Shown here: in pieces, positions 50,968 to 63,048 of the stretch
How positions within the stretch are numbered: position 1 is the stretch's first letter
Layout of the letters: each line of letters begins with the position of its first letter
NCBI GenBank assembly: GCA_026770575.1
Contig: MU657186.1
Location: 288,513 to 352,512 of the forward strand
Length of the DNA stretch: 64,000 nt
Origin: Pelagophyceae sp. CCMP2097
Lineage: Eukaryota > Sar > Pelagophyceae
Direction of reading: 5' to 3'
Position numbers and translations under genes: made by a program
The notes under the pieces: model-generated
Databases searched by the model: none
Told to the model about the DNA's origin: nothing
The model's input: the letters and a program-made list of their open reading frames with translations, nothing else

Positions 50968-52292
50968 TCAGAGCAAGGCGTTGTGCGTCGAATAGTCCCG
51001 CGCGGTCCCCGCGGCGATCGTTTTCGGCTTGGTTCGGCCGAGGCGCGGCGCGGCGCGCGCGACGGCCTCGGTGCCGCGGTGCACGGCGTCGGCCCCGCGG
51101 TGCACGGCGTCGGCCCCGCTCTTGACGACTTTGGACAGCGCCGCTCTGGGGTTTATCATCCCTAGCACAGGTTGATCATCCCTGGCGTGGAGCGCCGCGG
51201 GCGTCGCCCCCCGGGGGCGAGGCGCACCGGCGAGGCGTTTCACGCCGGTCTTGGCGGGCGCGTCGGTTCGCAGGCCGTCGTCGGCGCTGTATGGTGGGGC
51301 GACCTAGGATAGGCCTATGCAAGGCCGACGGTGCCTATTGCGACTCACGGAGATGGCGTTGCGCAGGAGGAGGAGGAGGGAGAAGAGCGTCGTCTCGTTC
51401 TGCGAGGCGAACTTGGCCACGACCTCCATCGCTACATCGCAGAAGATGCGAGTTGGACGGACGGGGAGAAGGACGCGCCTTTGTCTTTGTGGCCCTTGGG
51501 CTCTTCCAGCGTAAAGTGGTGCAGCATTCCATGGCCTTTGTACTCCTTCGACTTGATCCCCAGGCAGACGTGCCGGCCGTGCAGCCGCACGCGGAGCTTG
51601 ATCAGCGCTTCGAGGGCCTTTCCGTGGGGTGGCGCCTACTTGGACCGTGCCGCCGCTGTCGGTCGTAGCAACGACGCACTCCGGCATCTTTGTACTGCTT
51701 CCAGTCGGCGCCGGACTTGAAACAGAGGAGCTCGCGGCGGTCGAGGATGACCGCACACGTCGGTTTCCAATCCTTTGTCAAAAGCAATTGCTTCGACAGC
51801 CTTCCAAGCACGTCGACGGTGACCGCCGACTCGGCCACCGGCAAGGACTCCTCCGGAACCGATTCGTCATCGCCGTCCGAGTCGCCCGCCTGCGGGTGGA
51901 TCTGAGCGCCCGCGAGGCCCTTTGCGGACGCCGCACCTCGAACGAGTCGGCGACGACAGCAGTTCGCGGCTTCGACGGCATTTCAACGTCGCCGTGCGCG
52001 CCTGTGTGCGAGGCGTGCACGGTGCCCGTCGGCGGTGGGGCGCACCGGCGCGCTTCTCCAGGTCGCGGCCGTGCCTCGTCGCCGCGAGCGCCGGCGAAGG
52101 CCCGACGGTTGCGCGGCGGTCGCGCGAGTCGTCTTCGTGTTCAAAGGGCGGCGAGACGGTTTCGCCGTCGACGCATGCCGGGCAATCTCGCATGGTGATT
52201 CCGCAGACGCAACAGAAAACATTCCGCGGCTTCTCGATCCAAATCCCGGGGTGCGCCCGGCACCGCACCACGCCCGATCGGTCCTCGTCCAT
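50968..52292 (-). CDS. PH-domain protein with N-terminal Cys cluster
   Basis: The ATG at 52292 opens VRCRAHPGIWIEKPRN, FCCVCGITMRDCPACVDGE, a C-x2-C cluster likely to bind zinc. Downstream the frame changes through introns. VTVDVLGRLSKQLLLTKDWK and CAVILDRRELLCFKS followed by GADWKQYKD (about 51670-51820) form the first PH strands. RVRLHGRHVCLGIKSKEYKG and MLHHFTLEEPKGHKD follow (about 51490-51600), then a C-terminal helix FCDVAMEVVAKFASQNE. The last exon (to the stop at 50968) contains INPRAALSKVVKS and a 21-bp tandem repeat encoding GADAVHR twice. The splice sites were not all defined. It probably binds phosphoinositides at membranes. Confidence 0.6.
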
Positions 52293-52522
52293 CGCGCGGG
52301 GGCGCGGCGGATACCGCCTCCCGATATAGGCCGCGCGCCGACGGCAGGTGCGACGCGGCGGCGTCGCGGCGGATTGGACGATATTTTAGACTTTATGAGT
52401 CACTTTCGTGGGGGCTTGTCGACAATAAGGCCCTTCGGTGGGATCTCAACCCGTGCGCCGTCCGAGTCCGCGAGTCGCAACGCCCTCCGATGGGCGAGAT
52501 GCGTCGGGAGAACCGAAATCAT

Positions 52523-55500
52523 TTACCGTGGGGACTGCAGGCTGGCCCGGGATCGACGCGCGGAATTGGCAAAGTCGAGCCTGCCTTCGCGGTCCCCGGG
52601 CCGCGGCGAGAGGCCGGGCCGCGGCGAGAGGCCGCCGCGCGGCGAGAGGTTTCCGCGCGGCGAGAGGCCGCCGCGCGAGTACGCCTCGTCGTCGCCGTCG
52701 TCGCCGTCGCTGTCCTCCTGCGACTCTTCCGGCAGCCGGCGCCGCGCCGTCTCCGGCTTCGACGGCCGGGCGGGCCGCCCCGTGGCCGTGCCAGGCAAAA
52801 CGGACCGCGGCGTGCCGAGCTGCGCGCCGAGTTTCGCGGCGGCGCGCATAACAATCACTTGGTCTTCTAGGCGACGGTTCGCAGCTTCCAAAACCCTCGC
52901 CTGCGCCGAGCACGCCGCCGCGCGCGTCTCCGCCGCACTCGTCCGCGAAAGGGCCTCGTGCGCCGCCGCGCGTGCCACTTCGAGCTCCGCGAGCGCCTCG
53001 GCGCTCTGCGACCGGCACTTCCTCGCCACGCCGCGCCAAGAAAGCGACAGCCGGCCCTTGCGCGCGCCGGCGTCGTCGCCGCCGCGGAGCCCCGCGTCGT
53101 CTTCAGACGCTTTGAGCGCCGCCTTAAGCACCGCCGCGAGGCCCCGAGACGCGGCACCCGCCGCCGCCGCGGCCGAGGCGTGCGCCACCGCCGCAGCCTC
53201 GACCGCGGCGTTCATCGTCCGCGCGTCGACGTCGTCCTACGCGGCGCCGTATACACGGAGGCGGGCGACAGCAGACGGAGGCAGGCGACGGCGCGAGGGA
53301 CTCTCCACTGATGCGTTCATCACGGCGGACCTTTCCATGCCAAAACCACGACTCACGATGAGCGTCGCCACGCTCTGCGCCAACGCCTCGAGGACGGGCC
53401 GCTTCGCCGAAAGCTCGGCGGCACCGCGCGCATCTTGGGCGGCGAAGCGCAGGGCGCCGTGGTACGTCGGCCGATTACTCCGCACGGGCAGCAAAAGCAG
53501 CGCCGCGCCGTTCCGCGGCGCAAAGGCGGTGCGCGGGAACGCGCCGTCGGAGAGGCAGACCTCGACGTGCAGTTGTCGCGCGGAGAAGCACCGCGTCGCG
53601 GCGGCGGCGACTTGGGGCCTCGACCTGCGGCCGAGCGCCGCCGAAATGAGCTGCGGGTACGCCAGCGCCACGGCCACCTCGAGCCCGCCGGGCGCCTCGG
53701 CGCGCCGCGCCGCGAACACGGCCCCCGCAACGACTGCCACGATGCGGCTCGAAGCTTCGCCGTCGTACGCTTCGACGTGACGGAGTTCAAAGCCGAGTCG
53801 CTCCACCGACGCCTCGCGCGAGTCGCAGCGCACGTCGTGGCGGCTCGTCACAGCGCCGTCGGTGGCCGCGGCGCTGCGCCGCGACGAGACGACGAACGCC
53901 GTACTCCCGAGAAGGTGCCGCGTTTCATGCCCGTCCCTCAGCAGATCGTGGTCTGCTACGACGGCGGACTCGAGCCGCAGCAGCGAGGTCAGCACGGCCT
54001 CTGGCGTTTTCGAGCCTTGAAACACGGCGGCGTACGCCCAGCCCAGTGCGGCCTCGCGTCCAACGGCGATGCGGCCGCATTCGGCGGCGAGGCAGCAGCG
54101 CACGCAGGCCTCGAGGACCGCGACGGCGCCGGCGAGCGACTTCTTCGAGGCCTTTGAAGATTCTGCGTCGGCCGCCCAGAAGAAGCGCAGCACCGCCGAG
54201 ACGCCGCCCGATTCGGAAAAGACAAGGTCCTCGACGTCGGAAAAGCGCAGGCCCTCGGCGCTCTCCGTCGACCGCCGCGGCGCCGAGTCCGCCGAGCCGC
54301 CCACCGCGCCATGGCCGTCGCCCCGCACGAGAGCAGCGCCGTCGCACGACCCCGCAGACGGCAGCGCGCGCCTGACGAACGCCGCGAGCGCGTCGAAGCC
54401 TAGGGTACGATCGATCAATGGGTTGCAGCACCAGAGTCGATGGTTAGGCGTTGCAGCACAAAGTTCGTGCCACACCAAGTTACGCACCGGCGAGAGTGGC
54501 CTCGAGGGCGTCGGCCACGAACTTGCCGTCGATCAAGGCCGCCGGAACCACCGACGCCGGCTGCGCACCGCCGGGGTTCCTCCGACCGTCGCCGGACCGA
54601 CTCGAAGCACCCTGCAGAGTTGCCTCTCCGCGGAGCAGCGACCGCGCCGTGTGGTGGAGCCCTGCGCGCCGCAGCGCCTGCGGCAGCGCGCCGCAGAGCG
54701 CCTCGAGGCACGCCGCCGTCGAAGCGCGGATCTCCGCATCGCCGCCCGCCGACGCCGACGCCTCGCATCTTAGCCATCCAAAAGCGTAATTCGCATCGTC
54801 AAAGAGCACAAATTGCCGCGACCTCCCCAGCGACTCGCGCTTATTCTCCTCGCGCGCGTCGTAGTGCCGCTCGAGCCAGACGTGGACGCCCTCGTTTGCG
54901 GCGATTTCGGCGGCGCGGGAGCGGAAAACGGCCATGACAGCGTCCTTCCCTGCATCCGAACCCTCGTCGTCGGCCGGCGCGAGCAGCGCAGCCGCGTGCA
55001 GCGCGTGCACGTGCGCCGCGCACGACAGCATTGCGTCCGCCGTCTCAGTCTCGTGCAGGGCCTCGAGTGATCGAGCCGCTTTCGTTTCGAGGGTCGCCGT
55101 GGTCATGGCCGACCACGCGCGCCTTAAAGCACCTCGGACGCGCCGCATGACTGCGCCGTGGACACATCTCGACACGGTTCGGCTCTTTGAGACAAAGCGG
55201 CAGGCATTGTCTCGCTTCTTGAACAAAGCCATCACGGCCACCGCCGTATTCGCAACCATCGCGGCGGCATGCGCGTCAGCGGCATTAGCGTCCTTCATCA
55301 AAGTGGCGGCGCATTTTTCAGCACCCTCTCTCAGCAAAGCTGCGGACTTAGCGTGGTACGAAGCTTCGGACGCCGCGCGCCGCTTCTCGCACGCGTCGCG
55401 GACTTCCTTCACCTCCGCGTCGGCCGCTTTCGCCACGCGGTGGCGCCCCAAAGCCTCGCCCTCGATGAAGAACTTTTCCCGCGCCGCCGCGATGCCCTGC

Positions 55501-57620
55501 TCCCTGTCTTTTAAAGCCTTGCGCACAGCCTCCCTCGACGCGCGCACCTCCAAATCGCCAGCCGCCGCCGCCTCAGCAAACGCATTTGATGCCGAGTCGG
55601 CGTCGTCGCGCGCGGCGCTTCTCTCCGCCTCCAACTTTGACATGGACATGTTGAACGTCGCTTGCCGCGCCTCGAACGCCGCGGACCGCTTATTTTTCGC
55701 GTTTTCGACCTCGCCGCGGTGCTGCTCCAAGCACTTCAACTGCGCCGCTTCGAACGCCAAGCGCTGCTCGTCGAGCGCCTTTGAATGCGCCGCGCCAAAA
55801 GCGTCGCAGGCTCGGCGAGATTCGATTTCCGCCGCGGCGCGGTCGGACCGGCGCAGCGCCTCAACTCTCTCAACCGCCACCGCGTGCGCCAGTCGCTCCG
55901 CGTCAGCTGCCGCGCGGCCGTCGCGGCGTAAAGCGTCGCACGCGGCGAGGCCTTCTGCGCGCATGGCGTCGAACGCTGAAGCCGCCGCAGCTGAAACGTC
56001 GTCGATGAAAGCGCCGCCCGTCGACCTTGCCTTCAACTTCTCAGAGTCCAGCTCCAGGAGCACCGTGGCGCACCGCGCGCGCGCCGCAGCCTCTGCCCTT
56101 CGAGCATCGTCGAGCGTGGACCGCAGAGCGACGTCGGACCGCCGCAATTCGTCGATTTCAACCGCTTGCTTCTTCAGAGCAGACGTCGCAGAAGAGAGGT
56201 CCGAGGCGGCTTCGTCCATGTCCCTCTGGAGCTCGGAGACGTGCCGGGCGCTCTCGCGCTTCGACAAAGTCGTGGCTCCTTCCGCATTAGCCAACGACGC
56301 TTCGACGTCTGCGCAGCGTTGCTCGGCGTCACGCCACAATTCGGCCACGTGCTTCAGCCGGAGCTTTTCGCTCTCGGCATCGTCGCGCAGCAACTCGGCT
56401 TCGAAACGTAAAGCCTCGCACTCAGAGTCGGCACGGTGCTTCTGCAGCGCCGGCAGCACTTTTCGCGCGACGTCGTCCATCATCGGACCGACGCGGCTCC
56501 AGTCCAAGTCGCCGTCGTCCTCGAGCTCGACGACGCCGAGGACGCGGCCGTCGGCTCGGACGACGGGCCACGCGCGCTGCCGCAGGCCTTGCTGCGCGTC
56601 GGCCCAGTCCGCGGCTCGGGAACCGTGCGCGGCGCCATCGTCGACGAGCCAGAGAGACGCTCGCGCGTACGCGCCGAAGAGCAGCGCTACCACCGATGAG
56701 ATGAGGCGCGCCGCCTCTTCTGGTGAAGACGCGGCCTCGAGCTGCTGCAAAAGCGCCGCAGAGTCCTCCTCGCGGCTCCGCCGGTCAGGGCTCGGGCTTC
56801 GCCGCTTCGCAGGAGGGCTCACCACCGCAGGCGACGGCGAATGCGTGCGCCGGCGGCGCGCGTCCGGGTCGGCCGCACCCTGCGCCCGGTCGCGCGACGC
56901 GTGGCGGCCGTCGTGCGCCCGCCCGTCGCGCGACGCCTGCCGCCCGTCCGGCGCCTGCCGCCCGTCGTGCGCGCCGCGCTTCGTGAAGAAGCGCTCAGCT
57001 GCAGCGTCGTCGTCGAGCGTCGACTGCCCTCTCTCGTGTCCCTCGCGGCGCCGCTCCCGCGACGGCCGGCGATCCCGAGACGGCCGCCGCTCACGCGACG
57101 GCCGGCGCTCCGCGCGGCGCGGCGGCGGCGAGCGCCGTGGCTCCCGCGCGTACCCGCGGCGATTGTCTTCTTCTTCCTCCGGGTGGCCTTCCTCCGGTTG
57201 GCGCGCGCCGCGGAAGAACCATAATTCGCGGTCGCCGTCGCTGCTGTCGTCGTCGTCGGTAGTCCCGCGGTAGCAATCGCCGCGGCGCCGCCGCACAGAC
57301 GCCTCCTGCGACCGGCCGCGCCGTTGGCTCCCGCGCGCTTCGTCGTCCACGACGACGCGCCGGCGCCACGGCGCGCCGCGCGTCGACGGCGCGGGCGGCG
57401 CGGGCGGAGCTGGCGACGGCCGAGCGCGCCTAGTCGCCCTGCGCGTCGGGCATGGGAGCCTCTATGAATAAGAGTCACACCTCGCGCCGCCGAGGCTCGG
57501 GAGCTTTCGCGCGCCGACGAGTTGGTCCAGGGCGGCTTCGAGTCGGGGCGTCGAGTGGTGGCCGCCCTGCAAGAGCTCATCCACGGCCTGCAGCATCTCC
57601 TGCTTCAGCGCCGTCATCAT
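52523..57620 (-). CDS. 1628-aa GAF/coiled-coil protein
   Basis: Exons are 57620-57481, 57429-54488, 54399-53309 and 53236-52523 (4887 nt); introns are 51, 88 and 72 nt with consistent phases. In order it has: a short helical start (MMTALKQEMLQAVDELLQGG); an Arg/Ser-rich disordered region with RRPSR repeats and DGR repeats; a GAF-like domain at about residues 275-375 (RLISSVVALLFGAYARASLW, WPVVRADGRVLGVVELEDD); then ~400 residues of coiled coil (ELQRDMDEAASDLSSATSAL). A second Ala-rich globular part (FDALAAFVRRAL, LEVAVALAYPQLISAALG) and an LSPRG tandem-repeat tail end it. GAF plus coiled coil suggests a cytoskeletal or ciliary protein, but the function is unknown. Confidence 0.75.
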
Positions 57621-57896
57621 CGGCCCCGGGCACTCAGGCCATGCGCCGATAGGGGTGTCGCGCCGCCACGCGCCGGCCGCGTTCGAATGCTTTTGATCGG
57701 AAACTGTAGGACTTGCTTGAACTTGCACCGCTTTTTGCGCATCGCGGCCTCGAGCGCAAACCCGGACGCCCGGACGTCGCAGGGCCGCGGCGACTCGGAC
57801 ATTGACAAGAACAACAGCAGTCCATCGAATACCGCGCCACGCCCCGTTTCCGGCAAGCCCAGTGTCGCGGTGCCAAGAAGGGTCCTCGTCCGATTG
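57621..57896. other. Spacer between two minus-strand coiled-coil genes
   Basis: These 276 bp hold the promoter region of the GAF/coiled-coil gene and the 3' flank of the next gene. No motif was recognised. Confidence 0.35.
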
Positions 57897-60494
57897 TTAG
57901 TAGACGTGGGGCTCGCGCGCGCTGGCTGCGGGCTTGTGCAGCAGCTCGCGGTCGAGGCGCTGCAGCGACCGCATCAAAGCGTGCTCGTCGAACGACGCCG
58001 TCGACGCCATGACGTCTGGCGGCATCGCCGGCCGCCGCAGCATCGACCGCGACGGCTGCCTCGACTCGACCGGCAGCCTCGAGAACTCGACATGTGGCCT
58101 TGAAAAGTCGACGGGCGGCCTTGAGAAGTCGATGGGCAGTCTTGAGGCATCGATGGGCGGCCTTGACGCGTCGACGGGCGGCCTTGAGGCATCGGGCGGC
58201 CGCCGCCGCGCCGACGCCTCGGACGCGGCGCCGCGGCGCTCGCACGGCATCAGAGCCGTCTGCTGCTCGAGTTGGGCCTTGAGCACTTGAAGCGCTCGCG
58301 TCTTCGTGGAAACGCCCGACGGCGGCGCGCCCTGCGCGGCTCGGTCCGCCTGCTGCTTGCGCCGCTGCTCGTCGGCGTACGCCGCGCGCCGCTGTCGCAA
58401 AACGTCCTGCTCCGCCGCGCGAGCGCCGCGCGCGCCGATGCCCCACTGCGCGCCGTCGCCCGGCTTGGCCGCAGCGGCCGGCCGCCGCCTAAAGTTTCAA
58501 GGCGTCGCCGGGAGGCAACGACTGTCTCTGAGGGAAGCACGCACGTTCTTCGCTTCGGTACGGGCTTGTCGGCCGTCGCGACCGTCGTCTGCGCGGCTGT
58601 CCGCGCGCGCTCGGCGGCGGCGGCGGCACGCTGCGCGTACGAGTTTTCCGCGACGGCGCGCGCGTGCACGACGTCGCGCGGCGGCGGGCCCGCCGGCCGC
58701 GCGGTGAGCGGCTGCGGCCGCGGCGGCGACGCGCCCCCGTCGACGCCGTCGAAGAGCGGCAAACGCGGCGCAACCGACCTAGGGTGCCGAATACCGCCAT
58801 ATCGACTCTCGAGCCCCTCACGCCCGCGCCGCGTCGTCGCAAAGACGCACTCGCGCTGCTTGAGCGACATTTCGAGGTCGAGCGACTCGAAGAGCGCCCC
58901 CGGCGCGTGCGCGAGCGTCCTCGCCCACGCCGAGTCTGCGACGGTGACGCGGTCGCCGCCGCGGTCTTGCGCACTTCGCTGGCCGACGAGGTTCCTCAGG
59001 CCGCCGTCGAGGTCGCGCGCCGCTTTGGCCAGTGATGCGCCCAGGAGGTCCGGATCGTCGACGGCCGCGTGCGCCTCGATCTGCCGCCGCGCGTCCTGCA
59101 GCGCCACGCGGCCGCGGGCGATACGCTCCGACAGCGCGCGCGCGGCAGCGTCCGCGACCTCGGACCACGCGCGCTCCGACGCCGCCTTTGTCGTCGTCGG
59201 CGGCGGTTGCTGCTGCGGCGCGGCCGCGTGTCTCGGCGCATCGCGAATGTCATGCATCGGCGCGGGCCGGCGGCCGTCAAACGCCGCGCCGCCGGTGACT
59301 TTGTGCATGGGAATGTGCGGCACCCACGCGGCGCGCTCCGTGTGCAGCGCCGCGGGCTCGCCCCACGACTCTCGGCGCGAGGCGCGCGACGCCGGCGACC
59401 GCGTCATCGGCGAGGTGACGTCGTCGATGACTTCGTCGATGACCTCGTCGACGCGGCCGTCGTAAAAGTCGCGTCCGTCGTACGCGTCGCGCGCAACGTC
59501 GCGCGCGGCGCCGGATGCGGGCTGCGCAGCCCAGACGCGCTGAACGCGCTCGTCGACGGTCTCGTCGCGGGCGCCGCCTCTTGCAGAGGCCTGGGGCGCG
59601 TCGTGGGCGCCGCGCGCGGGGACCGGCGGCGGCGCGTGGCGCGGCGCCGGCGCGCGGTCGCGGCGCGACGAGGCGTTGAAAGACCGCGAGTGCGCATTCG
59701 TCGACTCGTCCGTCGTCGAGGACGACGCCTGCGCCTCCGTGTCCCGGAGGCCGATGGACGCCTCGGGCTCCGTCGTCCAGCGGCGGCGGTCCGCGCGCTG
59801 CCGGCGCGCCTGCTGCCACTGCGCCGTCGCCGCCGCGTCGTCGCGCTTCTTTTTTGCCGCCACCGCCACCGCCTTGCGACGCTCCTCGGCCTCCTGGCGC
59901 ATCTCGCGCGTCGCAGAGACGGCGGCGTCCTTGCGGCGCTGAACGACGGCGTCGTCGCCCGCGTCGTCGCCGGGCCGCGCGCCCGTGGCCACCGCGCCGT
60001 AGTCGCTCACCCAGCCCGTGGCCACGGCGTCGCGGCCCCCGAAGGTGCACCGCTGCTCGTGCGGCGGCGCCCTGGCCGCGGAGACCGGCGCCGCTCGCTC
60101 GAGCGGCAGCGCGCCCTTCTTCGTCAGCTGCTCGCGCAGGTACTGCACGTACTCCTACGGGAATCCGCGTCGACGCAGTCACATCAGAGGCCCACTCGTA
60201 TACCGCGATTCGGGGGCGCACCTTTTTCTCCTCGCGGCGCTCCTCGAGCACGGCCTGCCGCCGCGTCTTGACGTTGTAGCTGCGCGCCGCGGGTCGACAT
60301 CGTGCCGCAGGGTGTCAGCGGTCGACGCAAAGTATTCATCGGAGAGCATTTACGCACTCTTGCTTCTGGACCTCCGTCTCTTTAGCCTTGCGCCGCTTCC
60401 GCGCCTCCAGGCGCACCTGCTTTTCGCGCTGCCACGCCTCGAGGCGCGCCGCGCCCTCGGCCGCCGCCGCATCGCCCGAGCCCGCGTACGGCAT
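57897..60494 (-). CDS. 798-aa coiled-coil protein, CSPP-like architecture
   Basis: Exons are 60494-60358, 60279-60222, 60154-58545 and 58488-57897 (2397 nt); introns are 78, 67 and 56 nt with consistent phases. The N-terminal helix is strongly charged (RLEAWQREKQVRLEARKRRK, TRRQAVLEERREEKK) and continues EYVQYLREQLTKKGALPLE, reminiscent of the EYxxxLxxQIxxK units of CSPP1 and related centrosomal proteins. FGGRDAVATG and a long helix (REMRQEAEERRKAVAVAAKK) follow. The middle is disordered. The C-terminal part has RQRRAAYADEQRRKQQADRA, a 7-residue repeat array (xRPPxDASR type) and a final helix DEHALMRSLQRLDRELL. A ciliary/centrosomal role is inferred only. Confidence 0.7.
58058..58203. repeat. 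Coding 21-bp minisatellite
   Basis: About seven head-to-tail 21-bp units (consensus like GCCTTGAGGCATCGATGGGCG on the + strand) lie inside the last exon of the coiled-coil gene. They encode a heptapeptide of the form (P)xDxSRxP on the minus strand. Units are diverged but in register, so the frame is kept regardless of copy number. Confidence 0.8.
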
Positions 60495-60754
60495 GGCGGC
60501 GGGAGAGGGGCCACCACCCTCGTTCGCGACTTTTACTTGAGACTCCCTCCGTCGACCTTCGACGACCCTCCCCGGCCTCCCGAGGCGGCAAACGGTATCG
60601 CCGAAAAATGGAACTTCTTTTTTGCAAGGCCGAAGCGAGGGCCCTTTGTATAGCAAGCAGCGCGGGGCATTCGCAAAAGGAAATGGAGGAAGGGGAAATT
60701 CGAGGGCGGCAGCGGCGGGCGGGCGTCAGGGCACCACCAAGCAGCCTCAGCCGC

Positions 60755-61817
60755 CTAGCCACGGCCGACGAAGGCGTCGCCGCCGCCGCCGTGGACGTTG
60801 GGCCCGCTCGCGCGTTCGTACGCGTGCTTCCGCGCGTCTTGCCGCGCGTCGCTCGCGGCGTGGACCGCCCCGGCCGGGTAGTAGACGCCTCGGCCGAGCC
60901 ACCTCAGGCCGCCGAGCCGGATGCGCGCAATCTCGCGCTGCGCGGCGATGCCCCACTCTCCGTAGAGGCGCCGCTTCTGCGAAGCGACCGCGTCGGCTCG
61001 GCAGACGGCGCCCATCTCTTCCCAGTTTGCCTCGGCGATGCCCTCGGCGCACTTGCCGACGAGCTGGTGCACCGCCGACGAAGCTTCGCCGAAGTAGCCC
61101 AGGACGAGGCCGACCGTCACGCCGGTCAGCTCCAAGAGGCGCTGCACGAAGCGGTCCTGGTCGCCCGCGACGTCGCGGCGGCCGAGCGCCTTCACCTTGC
61201 GGACGTACTCGACGTGCACCTTTCGCGCGCGCTCGTCGACCGGCCCGACGACGTGACGCAGCCGCGTCTCGCCGTAGTTCGTCTCGCCGAAGCCCATGGT
61301 CTTGACGTCGGCCAAGCGCCGGACGCCGCCGTCCTCGAACAGGATGTCCGGGATGCAGCCGTGCCTGCTCCGCGAGTTCGGGTAGCGCCGCCAAAAGTCG
61401 GCGCGCTGCGCCGGCGTCATGAGGTCTGTAAACAAATCCAGGACCTCGCGCCGCACGAAGATCCCCGCCTCGCGCAGCGAGTCGTAGAAGTGGCGCTCCA
61501 TGGTGTTGTGGAACACCGAGCGCGCAGAGTCGCGGTTCAAAAGCTGCGAGTGGTTAAAGAAGACGAAGCCAAAAGCGTCGACCACAGCCTCCGTGCCCGA
61601 GATGGGCTTGCCGACGTGCGCGACCAGGGCCGGGCTTGGCATGCCCAGGAACGTCGCGACGGGCCCTTCCTCGGAAGCGGTTTTAAGAAAACACGAATAG
61701 CAGTATAAAGTTACCCGCGCACCCCGAGCCCCGCGGTCCTCCCGGCGGCCGTTTGAAGCGGTGGGCCCACGCGCCTCGGCCTCCTCTAGCGATCCATCAA
61801 AGAAGTTCCGTGGCATC
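60755..61817 (-). CDS. PD-(D/E)XK nuclease-like protein, possibly element-derived
   Basis: The continuous frame from ATG 61817 encodes 353 aa. The region CIPDILFEDGGVRRLADVKT carries a PD...(D)xK arrangement (PD at about residue 187, DVK fourteen to sixteen residues later), typical of restriction-like nucleases. Around it are ERHFYDSLREAGIFVRREVL, MTPAQRADFWRRYP (upstream helices) and ARKVHVEYVRKVKALGRRD (downstream helix with basic residues). GVTVGLVLGYFGEASSAVHQ and YGEWGIAAQREIARIRLGG close the fold. Similar orphan proteins are abundant in haptophyte, pelagophyte and dinoflagellate genomes as I recall, probably as transposon relics. No TIR was found here. The N-terminus may be mis-started or spliced. 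Confidence 0.55.
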
Positions 61818-62272
61818 GCCCGCCGTTGGCCCGTCGGACGCCATCTAGATTCGCACAAAAGAGCGCGGCGCCGCGGTTCGCGCTCGTTTGCCGTCGGAGG
61901 AGTCGTTCGACGGTCGTGGGCGGGTTCACAGGGTCCCGGCACCCTATCCCGCGCGGGTAGAGGGCGTGAAAGAGACTGTTGGCTCGCTCGCTCTCTTGGC
62001 AAATTGTGGTCAGAGACGTCAGTCTACTCAGAGCGACGGCCCTGCGCCGATCGCGGCAGCATTCTGTCGCAGGCGACTATGGCGGATGCTGGCACCACCG
62101 AGGTTGAAGGTCGCGGCGATTTGAGCTTCGATTCGTCGAAACTTGGAGCTCACGGCTCAAGACGGCACGACTGACGGACGCGCACCTATGTGCAAAGGGT
62201 CCATAATCACAAACGGCCGTGAGTCAGAGACAAGTACATGCAGGCTTCGGTCGCAAGCTTGCGCCGGGGCTC
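61818..62272. other. Intergenic, nothing recognised
   Basis: About 455 bp between two minus-strand genes. No motif or repeat stands out. Confidence 0.35.
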
Positions 62273-62924
62273 TCAGTTTTCGGTGGTGGCTGGCGACGTG
62301 CTGCGTCGCGCGACTGCTTCTTTGAGCTTTGCTATGTGGGCGGTCGTGAACGCCGTGCGGTGCGTGTGGTTGATCATTGCGAAGATGCACGTTTTCTGCT
62401 TTTGTAGGAGGCGTTTGCCCAGCGTGAGAATCTTGCCGTCGAATTTGAGTTGGCACTCGGAATCGTTCGAGAAGATTTTCGCGGCAAAGGCGACGGCGGC
62501 AGCGGGAAAATCCCTGCACTTCGCCTGGGCTGGGCCGGCGGGGTGGTCGTCGGGCCACGTCCAATCGTCCGCGGCCGCGTCGAAGTCTGCCACGAACAAC
62601 GATTTGTCGAGGTTGACGCCGACGACGTAAACGCCGTCGGTGAGCACGAGGAGGACGACGCGGTGCGTCGAGTCCTCTTCGCCGTCGTCGTCCTCCCAGC
62701 TCAAATCGATCGAGTCGCCGTCCACGGGCACGCCGCACTCGGCGCCGCGGCCTTTTGCCATTGGCGGAGGCGGCGGCGGCCGCGCCTGCCGCATCTGCCC
62801 CCGTGCGCTTGGCGATCGACTTGGCGTCCTCGTGCGTGAGACCAAACGCCGGCCGCCCGAGGCGCGCACGGAGGAGCGAGCACGTCACCAAGAGCCGCTC
62901 CACGGGCGCCGTCTCCTCGTCCAT
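62273..62924 (-). CDS. Small protein of unknown function
   Basis: An ATG at 62924 opens MDEETAPVERLLVTCSLLRA and RPAFGLTHEDAKSIAKRTGA, a helical start. After an Ala-rich stretch the coding signal moves to a second frame: THRVVLLVLTDGVYVVGVNL, FVADFDAAADDWTWPDDHP, AAAVAFAAKIFSNDSECQLK, ILTLGKRLLQKQKTCIFAMI, ending ARRSTSPATTEN at 62273. A short intron beginning GTGCGG just after the Ala-rich part, or a frameshift, is needed to connect them; the acceptor is weak. The second half alternates strands and helices and looks globular. No family was recognised. Confidence 0.5.
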
Positions 62925-62939
62925 CTTGACCCAAACCTA

Positions 62940-63040
62940 GACCAAACAAGGTTGACAGCGCCAAGGGTATCGAATCTCAGCATGAGAGGAAACCCGGGCC
63001 AGCCCCACCCAGGGTGGATCTTAAAGCAAACCCGGTGTCT
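62940..63040. repeat. Copy of a dispersed palindromic word
   Basis: GCCAGCCCCACCCAGGGTGG at about 62999-63018, continuing GATCTTA, is the reverse complement of the word inside the methyltransferase intron (about 46141-46162). A diverged copy with an internal insertion lies near 49353-49383. CCACCC/GGGTGG makes it self-complementary. Confidence 0.5.
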
Positions 63041-63048
63041 GACCTTTT

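Noticed and set aside
54934..57273. A 779-codon open frame on the plus strand
   Set aside because: It is the antisense of the GAF/coiled-coil gene; codon bias in GC-rich DNA removes stops. It shows Ser/Arg/Ala low complexity and no domain.
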